A DNA stretch of 6,271 nt from Thermoleophilia bacterium. Lineage in GTDB: Bacteria; Actinomycetota; Thermoleophilia; Gaiellales; F1-60-MAGs149. The translations under genes and the position numbers were made by a program. The first letter of the stretch is position 1. Each line of letters begins with the position of its first letter. The notes below the pieces were generated by a model. That model ran no database searches and was not told the origin of the DNA. It saw nothing but the letters and a program-made list of their open reading frames with translations. Of the stretch, positions 1 through 6,215 are shown piece after piece. Location of the stretch: NCBI GenBank assembly GCA_016462095.1, contig JAEMTW010000060.1, positions 1 through 6,271 on the forward strand, read 5' to 3'.

Positions 1-1120
1 GATGGGCTGGGAGTACGACTCGGGCGATTATGACAAGGCGATGGACATCGCCCTCGAGCTCGTCGACTACGAGGCCCTCCGCAAGGAGCAGGCCGAGAAG
101 CGCGAGCGCGGCGAGGTGATGGGTATTGGCTTCTCGTCCTTTACCGAGATCGTCGGTGCGGGCATGTCGAAGATCTGTGACATAGCTGGTTTGGCGATGA
201 TCGATTCGGCCGAGCTCCGGATCCACCCGACCGGCAAAGGCGTGCTCAAGCTGGGCGTCCAGTCACAGGGCCAGGGCCACGAGACCACGTTCGCGCAGAT
301 CGTGGCGAACGAACTCGGGATTCCGTCGACGGATATCGTCGTCGAACACGGCGATACGGATCACACGCCGTATGGCCTCGGCACGTACGCGTCGCGGTCG
401 ACTCCGACCGGTGGTGCCGCCACGGCAATCGTGGCGCGCAAGCTCCGCGAGAAGGGGCGTCAGATCGCCGCCCACATGCTCGAGTGTGCACCCGACGACC
501 TCGAGTTCGACAGCGGCACGTTTACGGTCAAGGGCTCGCCGGATCGCACAAAAACAATCCAGGAGTGCATCTTCAAGGCCTACCAGCCGGAGCTTCCTGA
601 GGGTATGGAGAACGGCTTCGAGGACGTCACGTACTACGACGCCCCAGAGATGACGTACCCCTTCGGCACGTACATCTGCGTCGTCGATATCGACAAGGGC
701 ACGGGTGCCGTCACGGTCCGCAAGTTCGTCGCGGTCGACGACTGTGGCACGCGGATCAACCCGATGATCGTCGATGGACAGATCCATGGTGGCCTGACGC
801 AGGGCTTCGGTACGGCGATGATGGAGCTGATCTCGTTTGACGAGGACGGCAACTGCTTCGGCAGCAACTTCATGGACTACCTGATCCCCACGGCGGTCGA
901 GAGTCCGCACTGGACGCTCGGAGAGTGTGTGACGCCATCGCCGCATCACCCGATTGGTGCGAAGGGCATCGGCGAATCGCCGACGGTTGGCTCGCCACAG
1001 GCGATCGTCAATGCCGTTGTCGATGCGTTGACGCCATACGGCATCACGAACATCGACATGCCGCTCTCGTCGCACAAGGTCTGGAAGGCTCTTCGCGACG
1101 CGGGTGTCTCGGACGAGTAA
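1..1120 (+). CDS. coxL: Aerobic carbon monoxide dehydrogenase large (molybdopterin-binding) subunit, C-terminal part
   Basis: C-terminal ~372 residues of a xanthine-oxidase-family Mo subunit; the first full codon is at base 2 and the true start is upstream. CoxL is usually about 800 residues, so roughly half is missing. In this family the subunit oxidises CO to CO2 at a Mo-Cu site, with CoxM (FAD) and CoxS (Fe-S) as partners. Visible family landmarks are the GQGQGHE-like cofactor segment QSQGQGHETTFAQ (about residues 87-99 of the fragment), YGLGTYASRSTPTGGAA, and the C-terminal GAKGIGESPTVGSP. The Glu in that last motif (E325, bases 974-976) matches the catalytic base of the family. The wording of the C-terminal third (DDCGTRINPMIVDGQIHGG, then the ending THxDMPL-like NIDMPLSS) fits form I CoxL better than xanthine dehydrogenase. 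The diagnostic AYxCSFR active-site loop lies outside the window, so form I is an inference. The stop TAA overlaps the next ATG by one base. Confidence 0.93.
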   Translation, partial: MGWEYDSGDYDKAMDIALELVDYEALRKEQAEKRERGEVMGIGFSSFTEIVGAGMSKICDIAGLAMIDSAELRIHPTGKGVLKLGVQSQGQGHETTFAQIVANELGIPSTDIVVEHGDTDHTPYGLGTYASRSTPTGGAATAIVARKLREKGRQIAAHMLECAPDDLEFDSGTFTVKGSPDRTKTIQECIFKAYQPELPEGMENGFEDVTYYDAPEMTYPFGTYICVVDIDKGTGAVTVRKFVAVDDCGTRINPMIVDGQIHGGLTQGFGTAMMELISFDEDGNCFGSNFMDYLIPTAVESPHWTLGECVTPSPHHPIGAKGIGESPTVGSPQAIVNAVVDALTPYGITNIDMPLSSHKVWKALRDAGVSDE

Positions 1121-2022
1121 TGCGACGAACGCTCGACATTGGACGACTCGCGGCTGACCTTGCGTTGCAGGGTCAGCCGTACGTGCTCGCGACTGTGGTT
1201 CGGGCCGAGGCACCAGCCTCGGTCCGGCCCGGCGCGAAAGCCATCGTGTACGCGGATGGTCGTGTCGAGGGATGGATCGGTGGCTCGTGTTCGGAGCCGA
1301 ATGTGGTGCGCCACGCGCGCCATGCGCTGTTGACGGGCGAGACCGAGCTCTTGCGGATCGGACCCGAGGATCTGCTGTCGCCCACGGGGGTGACGAGTCT
1401 CACGACAACCTGTCCGTCGGGAGGTACCGTGGACATTTTTCTGGAGCCAGTTCAGCCAAACCCGCAACTCGTCGTGATCGGACACACTCCGGTGGCGCAC
1501 GCCGTGGCGAGTATTGGCGAGGCGATCGGGCACCGCGCGTTGCTGATCGATGGTCGCGGAGGCCTCGACGTGGCGGGTATCGAGCCGGGCGCGAACATCG
1601 TGGTCGCCTCGATGGGGCACTACGACGAGGATGCCTTGGTAGCCGCGTTTGCCTTCGATCCGGCGACGCTCGCTTTGATCGCATCGCGCAAGCGGGCACG
1701 AGCCGCGCTCGATTTGCTGCGTGAGCGTGGAATCAGCGACGAGCTGATCGCCACGATCGATACCCGGCCTGGTATCGAGCTAGGCGAGGTAACGCAAGAA
1801 GAGATCGCCCTGGCCGTGGTCGCTGGCATCGTGCAGCGCACGCGAGCCGCGCAGGCGGACGGACCACGGACTGCCATCGATCCGACGTCGGGCTCCGAGA
1901 TTCTCGTCGACGAGACGACACCATCGGCCGAGTACGAGGGCACGACGTACTACTTCTCGTGCAACGGCTGCAAGGGTCGCTTTCTTGACGACCCGGCGAA
2001 ATTCGTCGGCACCGCTGCCTGA
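1120..2022 (+). CDS. XdhC/CoxF-CoxI family molybdenum-enzyme maturation protein with C-terminal YHS domain
   Basis: 300 residues. I chose the ATG at 1120 because it overlaps the coxL stop (TAATG) and gives a natural XdhC N-terminus; the frame stays open upstream inside coxL, but that extension is shadow sequence. Order: XdhC_CoxI domain (about 8-110) with GWIGGSCSEPNV containing C57, and TTCPSGGTVDIFLEP containing C98; Rossmann-like XdhC C-terminal domain (about 115-235) beginning LVVIGHTPVAHAV and containing ASRKRARAAL; YHS-type domain (about 251-297). XdhC proteins bind and sulfurate or insert molybdopterin cofactor for this enzyme family, so a role in CoxL maturation is inferred from family and coupling. 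The YHS domain normally starts DPVCGM; here it reads DPTSGS, so the first Cys is absent, while C281 and C284 in YYFSCNGCKGRF remain. Whether it is the paralog called CoxF or CoxI elsewhere cannot be decided here. Confidence 0.88.
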   Translation: MRRTLDIGRLAADLALQGQPYVLATVVRAEAPASVRPGAKAIVYADGRVEGWIGGSCSEPNVVRHARHALLTGETELLRIGPEDLLSPTGVTSLTTTCPSGGTVDIFLEPVQPNPQLVVIGHTPVAHAVASIGEAIGHRALLIDGRGGLDVAGIEPGANIVVASMGHYDEDALVAAFAFDPATLALIASRKRARAALDLLRERGISDELIATIDTRPGIELGEVTQEEIALAVVAGIVQRTRAAQADGPRTAIDPTSGSEILVDETTPSAEYEGTTYYFSCNGCKGRFLDDPAKFVGTAA

Positions 2023-2139
2023 TCGCGCTAGCGGCGTGAGCTGTGCGAAAGGCGGGACAATGATTCAGACATTGCCAAGCCCGAGTCGCCTGCCGCGACA
2101 GTTCCCCGCGACCGCCTAAGCGCGCGTACGCTGCAATCA
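2023..2139 (+). promoter_or_regulatory. Intergenic leader between the cox and crt genes
   Basis: This 117-bp gap is the only substantial break between the same-strand genes, so a crt promoter is expected here. It contains the palindrome CGCTAGCG (2026-2033), a weak 5-bp inverted repeat CAATG/CATTG (2058-2062 and 2070-2074), and another, GTCGC/GCGAC (2085-2089 and 2095-2099, loop CTGCC). None has a U-run that would make it a convincing terminator. TACGCT at 2127-2132 fits a TAnnnT -10 element placed for transcription starting at or next to the crtI ATG. I find no good -35 at standard spacing. The promoter assignment is therefore an inference. Confidence 0.35.
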
Positions 2140-3642
2140 ATGTCTACCGCCTCTAAGCCACGTCGCGCCGTCGTTATCGGCTCGGGCTTTGGTGGCCTTG
2201 CCGTCGCAATGCGCATGGCCGCTGCCGGGCTCGATGTGACCGTGCTTGAGCGCCTACCCGCACCGGGTGGACGCGCCTCGCAGATCAAAGACCAAGGCTA
2301 TACGTGGGATCTCGGCCCGAGCCTTGTGACGATGCCCTGGTGTTTTGACGAGTTGTTTGCCCTGCTCGATCGTGATTTTCGGCAAGAGGTCGAACTGATT
2401 GGTCTTGATCCGTTCTATCGGATCGACTGGCCGCACGACGGCACGCGCATCGATTTCAAAGGCGACGTCGTCGAGATGCAGGAGGAACTCGCAAAGCTCT
2501 CGCCCGTCGACGCCGCCAACTATCCGGCCTTCCTCGAGGCCTCCGGCAAGATCCATCGCCAGGCCGTGCTGGCAGCAGGGCGACGCGCCTTTGAAAATCC
2601 CCTGCCGTTTGCCAAGTTGCTGCCGACGATGCTCAAGCTCGATGCGGCGCGCAACCTCTCGAGCTTCTGCGCGAAGTACTTCTCGGAGGAGCACATCTTC
2701 CAGGCGATGAGCTTCCACTCGCTCTACATCGGTGGCGATCCGTATCGCGTCCCGGCCGTCTACGCCGCGCTCGCCTACCTGCAGGTCGAAGATGGCGTCT
2801 GGTACACCAAGGGTGGTACCTATTCGATCATTGAGGCGATGGTCCGCGCGCTTGAGGCCGCTGGTGCAACGGTGCGCTGCGAGGCCGACGTCGACGAGAT
2901 CATTGTGCGTGGCGGCAAGGCGATTGGCGTACGGCTGATGGATGGTGAAGTGATCCCCGCTGAGGTCGTCGTGTCCGATGCCGATCCGGTGCGCACCCGC
3001 AGCCGGCTGCTGAAGGGAGCGCCCGATCGCGCACCGTGGCGGTTCCGTAAGCCGCGCAATGGGATGTCGTGCTTCTTGCTCTACCTCGGCACGGACCGCC
3101 AGTTTCCACAGCTCTTGCACCACACGCTGTTTGTGGGCGACAACTATCGGAAGTTCATCGACGACGTCACCAACCGGCAGGTGCTGCCGGACTCGCTCTC
3201 GTTCTACCTTCACGTTCCAGCACGCACCGACCCTGCGATGGCACCGCCAGGCGGCGATTCGCTCGCCGTGCTGCTCCCCGTTCCGAATCTCGCCTCGGGC
3301 GATGATTGGGGTGCAATTACTGACGCGTGGCGCGAAAAAGTGATTGACTATCTCGAGCACGACGCAGGGCTGGAGGGCCTGCGCGCGTCGATCAAGGTGG
3401 AGCACCGGATGACCCCGCAAGATTTCGAGCAGCGCTACGACGCCGACGAAGGCACCGCCTTCTCGACTGAGCCTGTCCTGACGCGGTCGGCGTACTTCCG
3501 TCAGCCAAACAAGGACCGCACGGTTGATGGCCTCTATCACGTTGGTGCTGGCGCGCATCCGGGTGCTGGCGTGCCAGGTGTCCTACTCGGTGCAGAGGTA
3601 GCTGCGGGGTTGGTGCGACGAGATCTAGGAATTCCCGGATGA
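2140..3642 (+). CDS. crtI: Phytoene desaturase family protein (CrtI-type FAD-dependent carotenoid desaturase)
   Basis: 500 residues, the usual bacterial CrtI length (about 490-510). The enzyme introduces conjugated double bonds into phytoene (or a diapo-phytoene) at the membrane surface using FAD. The N-terminal dinucleotide-binding fold shows VVIGSGFGGLAVAMRMAAAG (about residues 11-30), VTVLE (33-37) and PGGRA (42-46), followed by the YTWDLGPSLVTMP segment typical of CrtI. The C-terminal FAD/carotenoid-desaturase signature GLYHVGAGAHPGAGVPGV starts at residue 464 and is intact. Immediate overlap with a phytoene/squalene synthase supports carotenoid synthesis; number of desaturation steps and substrate (C40 or C30) cannot be read from sequence. 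Related CrtN, CrtD or CrtO-like activities are possible. The ATG at 2140 has no clear Shine-Dalgarno sequence upstream, unlike the downstream crtB, which fits a leaderless start. Confidence 0.92.
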   Translation: MSTASKPRRAVVIGSGFGGLAVAMRMAAAGLDVTVLERLPAPGGRASQIKDQGYTWDLGPSLVTMPWCFDELFALLDRDFRQEVELIGLDPFYRIDWPHDGTRIDFKGDVVEMQEELAKLSPVDAANYPAFLEASGKIHRQAVLAAGRRAFENPLPFAKLLPTMLKLDAARNLSSFCAKYFSEEHIFQAMSFHSLYIGGDPYRVPAVYAALAYLQVEDGVWYTKGGTYSIIEAMVRALEAAGATVRCEADVDEIIVRGGKAIGVRLMDGEVIPAEVVVSDADPVRTRSRLLKGAPDRAPWRFRKPRNGMSCFLLYLGTDRQFPQLLHHTLFVGDNYRKFIDDVTNRQVLPDSLSFYLHVPARTDPAMAPPGGDSLAVLLPVPNLASGDDWGAITDAWREKVIDYLEHDAGLEGLRASIKVEHRMTPQDFEQRYDADEGTAFSTEPVLTRSAYFRQPNKDRTVDGLYHVGAGAHPGAGVPGVLLGAEVAAGLVRRDLGIPG

Positions 3643-4481
3643 GGTTTCCTCGGCGTTCGGCGCACACGACGGATACCTATCTGGCCGAGGCCGACGAGGT
3701 GATGCAGAACGTCTCGCGGACGTTCTCGGTCGCGTCGCGACTGCTGCCCGTCACGGTGCGCCGCGATGTGACGCTGCTCTACCTCGTGCTGCGCACGCTC
3801 GACGATCTCGTCGACGAGCAGAACCCCGAGGCTGCGGTCGCCGTCGCAGCAGTCGAGACGTGGCTGGTGACGGGCGAGCCGACAACACGCGAGACGATCA
3901 TCCTCGACGACCTCTCGAACCGACACTCATTGCCGAGGTATGCAGTGGTGGCGTTTTTGCAAGGCATGCGTGACGACCTCGAGGCGCCAAACATCCAGAC
4001 CGAGGGCGATTTGGATGTCTACTGCTACCGCGTGGCCGGCGCTGTCGGCGAGATGATGGCCTCGATCCTTGGCGTCTGGAACGACCAGGCGTGGAACGCG
4101 GCGCGTGCCCTCGGCAACGCGATGCAGCGAACCAATATCCTGCGCGACGTGGATGAGGACCTCGCTAATGGGCGCGTCTACCTCGCCCGCGACACGCTCG
4201 AACGCTTCGGCATTACCGACCTTGCGACGCAGGATCGGACCGAGCTCTACCGCGACCAGATTGCGCGGGCAGACACGCTCTACGCCCAGGGGATGGCAGG
4301 CATTCCGATGCTGATCCACGGCGGCAGGTCGGTCGCGGCGGCCGGCGCGATGTACCGCGAGATCCTGCGCGAGATCGAGCGTGGTGGCTACGGCGCCCGG
4401 CGGGAACGCTCAGTCGTTCCGCGCCACCGCAAGGCTCTCCTCGTGAGCCGCGCCTTCGCACGTCCGGGGCGGTGGTCATGA
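3639..4481 (+). CDS. crtB: Phytoene/squalene synthase family protein (probable 15-cis-phytoene synthase)
   Basis: 280 residues, slightly short for CrtB (about 290-310). The family condenses two prenyl diphosphates head-to-head through a presqualene-type intermediate. Both Mg2+-diphosphate-binding Asp motifs are present: DDLVDE (residues 55-60) and D170-V-D-E-D174 within QRTNILRDVDEDLANGRVYL. The substrate-pocket segment SRTFSVASRLLP (26-37), the central YRVAGAVGEMM and the C-terminal MYREILREIERGGY block also match the family. The stretch before the first Asp motif, LYLVLRTLDDLVDE, looks more like squalene synthases (YLVLRxLD) than the common CrtB YAFCRxxDD, so squalene or dehydrosqualene synthase is an alternative. 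Pairing with crtI favours phytoene synthase. The start ATG overlaps the crtI stop in ATGA and has AGGA at 3627-3630, 8 nt upstream, so translation is probably coupled. Confidence 0.9.
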   Translation: MRFPRRSAHTTDTYLAEADEVMQNVSRTFSVASRLLPVTVRRDVTLLYLVLRTLDDLVDEQNPEAAVAVAAVETWLVTGEPTTRETIILDDLSNRHSLPRYAVVAFLQGMRDDLEAPNIQTEGDLDVYCYRVAGAVGEMMASILGVWNDQAWNAARALGNAMQRTNILRDVDEDLANGRVYLARDTLERFGITDLATQDRTELYRDQIARADTLYAQGMAGIPMLIHGGRSVAAAGAMYREILREIERGGYGARRERSVVPRHRKALLVSRAFARPGRWS

Positions 4482-5362
4482 GCGAAGTTCAGTTTCCTGG
4501 GACCAACGCCACGATCCGGCGTGCGCTTGAGCGCACCTTCGTCGAGGAGGACCCCCGCGACGCCGCGTGGCGTGGTCGTGTCGGCACTGCGCGGACCTCG
4601 GTACGGGTCGATGTGATGGCCGACCCGATTGACGCCTCGCAACCGATGGTCGTTGCCACGGCCGAGGTTCTGCCCGTGCCGCGCTTCACGGGCCCACTGG
4701 CCGAGGCCGTCCTGCTCGAACACGACGGCTTCGTGCTCGGGCGCCTGCGGCACGACGGCAGTGCGTTGATTGCCGAGCAGGCGATCCTCGGTGGCCACAC
4801 GCTGCATCAAGACGAGATGACGGTTGCCGTCTGGACGGCTGGTTGGATTGCTGCGAATGAGAGTGCGCGCCTCCAAATGCGCGTCGGTGGCATGGATCCG
4901 GGCGAGCCGCGTCAGCCTGAGGTCGACGTGCGACGTGGTGCGGATGAGCGGGTCGCAGTCGTGCGCGAGCGCACGTCACGCCAGCTCCTAGCCTGCGATT
5001 TCGTTGATGATCCCGTCTGGGGCCTGCATGGTGCCGCAGGTTCGACGCGGGTCTTCGTCTCCGTCATGCATCACCTCGAGCGCTCGACGGCGATCATCGT
5101 TGCAGCGCCCGTCCTTGTCGATGTGGACCTCACCGACCAACTCGCCCTCGAGGCCTGCACGATCGCGGCTGAGGGTCCGGTTGGACGTTTTGCGTATACG
5201 CCGCAGCGGCGCGAATTGTGGTTCGAGCACGCGATTCTCGGTGACGACCTGCAAGAGGTCGAGCTGCAGCACGCTGTCCGCGCGGTCGCCGAGACGGCTG
5301 ATGCGGTGGATGAGCGGCTCGCAGCGACCCATGGTGGTCGCCGCTACTCCGAACAGGTTTAG
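4478..5362 (+). CDS. Protein with two tandem YbjN/TY-Chap-like (type III secretion chaperone-like) domains
   Basis: 294 residues from the ATG at 4478, chosen because it overlaps the crtB stop as ATGA; an in-frame GTG at 4472 would add two residues. No signal peptide or membrane segment is seen, so it is probably cytoplasmic. The protein is an internal duplication: about residues 27-135 and 177-286 align, with W31/W181, QAILGG (101-106)/HAILGD (251-256) and ESARL/DERL at nearly identical spacing (101 and 100 residues from Trp to the final Leu). The pattern of a beta-rich half, then E-x-AILG-D-x-L-x-x-x-E-L and a closing helix AVRAVAETADAVDERL, resembles the YbjN / T3SS-chaperone (TY-Chap) fold common in Actinomycetota. 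The linker (about 136-176) is charged and probably flexible. The biochemical role is unknown; peptide binding is known for the fold and only inferred here. The overlap with crtB suggests stoichiometric co-expression with the carotenoid enzymes. Confidence 0.75.
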   Translation: MSEVQFPGTNATIRRALERTFVEEDPRDAAWRGRVGTARTSVRVDVMADPIDASQPMVVATAEVLPVPRFTGPLAEAVLLEHDGFVLGRLRHDGSALIAEQAILGGHTLHQDEMTVAVWTAGWIAANESARLQMRVGGMDPGEPRQPEVDVRRGADERVAVVRERTSRQLLACDFVDDPVWGLHGAAGSTRVFVSVMHHLERSTAIIVAAPVLVDVDLTDQLALEACTIAAEGPVGRFAYTPQRRELWFEHAILGDDLQEVELQHAVRAVAETADAVDERLAATHGGRRYSEQV

Positions 5363-5372
5363 CCGACTCGAA

Positions 5373-6125
5373 CTAGCCGATGCCAGCCGGATTGAGCTCG
5401 GCAGGATCGACGGCCGGCGAGACCTCGCTGGCACGGGCGATCGTCGGTCCCTCCTCCGTATCCGTCACAAAGCCACTCGGCGATACGCAGACGAGCAAGT
5501 TGCCGACGCCGGTATCAGTGCCGCGGAGACACGAGGCGTCGACCTTGTTCGCACGCGTCTGCACGTCGAGCGTGCCATCGCTCGTGCTTGCAACGCGCGC
5601 AGCGATCTGCCGCACGTGGTCCTCGCCAACGAGCAGCGCGGCGCTGGCGAGCGCGTTCGCGCCCTCACTCTCGAAATCGTGGTTTCGACACTTTGGTGTA
5701 TCGGCACCCGTTGTCACACAGACCCAAACGATTGAAGAATCGGTCAGATCGATACCGACCCGGACGGTCTTGGCGTCCCGCGTCGTGGCGATCAGCCCTC
5801 GGTTGCCAAGGCGGGCGATAATCAGCTCGCCCTGCGTACCATCCAAGATGGTGGCATAGACGATGCGCCCATCTGGATGTTGGGCGGCGAGCGCGAGGAC
5901 GCCGCGCGGATCGGGTGCGGGGAAGATCGGCTGGCCATTCGTCATGTCTGTCGACGTGGAATCCGTACCCGTCGAGTCAAACGGCGAGATCGTCACTGCA
6001 TTCGCACCTGTTGCCGGCGGTGGTGGCGTAATCGTGGCTGTCTCTGGCGATGTGCCCGATCCACCACACCCGGTCAGTAGGGCCACGGCGAACAGGGGCA
6101 CGAGTAGTCCGTAGCGCGTCCTCAC
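5373..6125 (-). CDS. Putative secreted lipoprotein of unknown function
   Basis: 250 residues from a GTG start at 6125-6123. An in-frame TAG lies four codons upstream, so no earlier start exists, and AGGATGAG (minus strand, 6136-6129) serves as ribosome binding site. The N-terminus MRTRYGLLVPLFAVALLTGC is a classic type II signal peptide: two Arg, a hydrophobic core, then lipobox LTGC with C20 as the lipidated residue. Residues 21-73 form a Gly/Ser/Thr/Pro/Asp-rich linker (PPPP, STGTDSTSTD) typical of cell-surface tethers. The folded part (about 74-250) has four Cys (C136, C146, C199, C213) that could form two disulfides, as expected outside the membrane. I do not recognise the domain. It is on the opposite strand to the crt genes, with its stop 10 bp from the end of the TY-Chap gene, so it is unlikely to share their regulation. 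Confidence 0.82.
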   Translation of the reverse strand: MRTRYGLLVPLFAVALLTGCGGSGTSPETATITPPPPATGANAVTISPFDSTGTDSTSTDMTNGQPIFPAPDPRGVLALAAQHPDGRIVYATILDGTQGELIIARLGNRGLIATTRDAKTVRVGIDLTDSSIVWVCVTTGADTPKCRNHDFESEGANALASAALLVGEDHVRQIAARVASTSDGTLDVQTRANKVDASCLRGTDTGVGNLLVCVSPSGFVTDTEEGPTIARASEVSPAVDPAELNPAGIG

Positions 6126-6128
6126 GCA

Positions 6129-6136
6129 CTCATCCT
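6129..6136 (-). promoter_or_regulatory. Ribosome binding site for the GTG-started lipoprotein
   Basis: On the minus strand AGGATGAG precedes the GTG start at 6125 with AGGA about 7 nt away. It decides the start, because the only nearby ATG (6133-6131) is in another frame and reaches a stop after three codons. Confidence 0.55.
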
Positions 6137-6153
6137 ATCCGTCGAGTCTGCGT

Positions 6154-6201
6154 ACCTTCCTGCGGACCTTCCTGCGGACCTTCCTGGGTACCTTCGTCTT
6201 G
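6154..6201. repeat. 12-bp tandem direct repeat, about four copies
   Basis: Two perfect copies of ACCTTCCTGCGG (6154-6165, 6166-6177) are followed by a copy differing in three of the last four bases (ACCTTCCTGGGT, 6178-6189) and a half-conserved fourth (ACCTTCGTCTTG, 6190-6201). The preceding CTGCG at 6148-6152 looks like the tail of a further decayed copy. The array sits between the divergent lipoprotein and the gene starting at 6216. It may be a repeated regulator site, or just slipped-strand expansion of noncoding DNA. Confidence 0.85.
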
Positions 6202-6215
6202 GTAGGCTGGCGTGC

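Noticed and set aside
925..1119. Upstream extension of the xdhC-family gene into coxL
   Set aside because: These 65 codons encode no XdhC-like sequence and lie fully within coxL. The ATG at 1120 overlaps the coxL stop.
263..1213. 316-codon open frame on the minus strand opposite coxL
   Set aside because: The coxL frame is unmistakable by motif. The antisense product is Arg-rich with no domain, as expected from codon-bias mirroring.
2026..2033. Palindrome CGCTAGCG after the xdhC-family gene as a terminator
   Set aside because: There is no loop and no U-run. An 8-bp GC-rich palindrome is expected by chance in such DNA.
2254..3558. 434-codon open frame on the minus strand opposite crtI
   Set aside because: Shadow of a high-GC gene. 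crtI has intact N- and C-terminal FAD motifs, while the antisense product shows no recognisable domain and is Arg/His-rich.
5361..5380. Possible bidirectional terminator between the convergent genes
   Set aside because: AGCCGA occurs twice (5361-5366, 5375-5380), but as a direct repeat, not an inverted one. No stem with a U-run is present.
5004..5735. 243-codon plus-strand frame spanning the end of the TY-Chap gene and the lipoprotein
   Set aside because: It crosses two better-supported genes in other frames; the product is Ser/Arg-rich shadow sequence.
6154..6201. CRISPR array
   Set aside because: Repeat units are 12 bp and directly adjacent, with no spacers.
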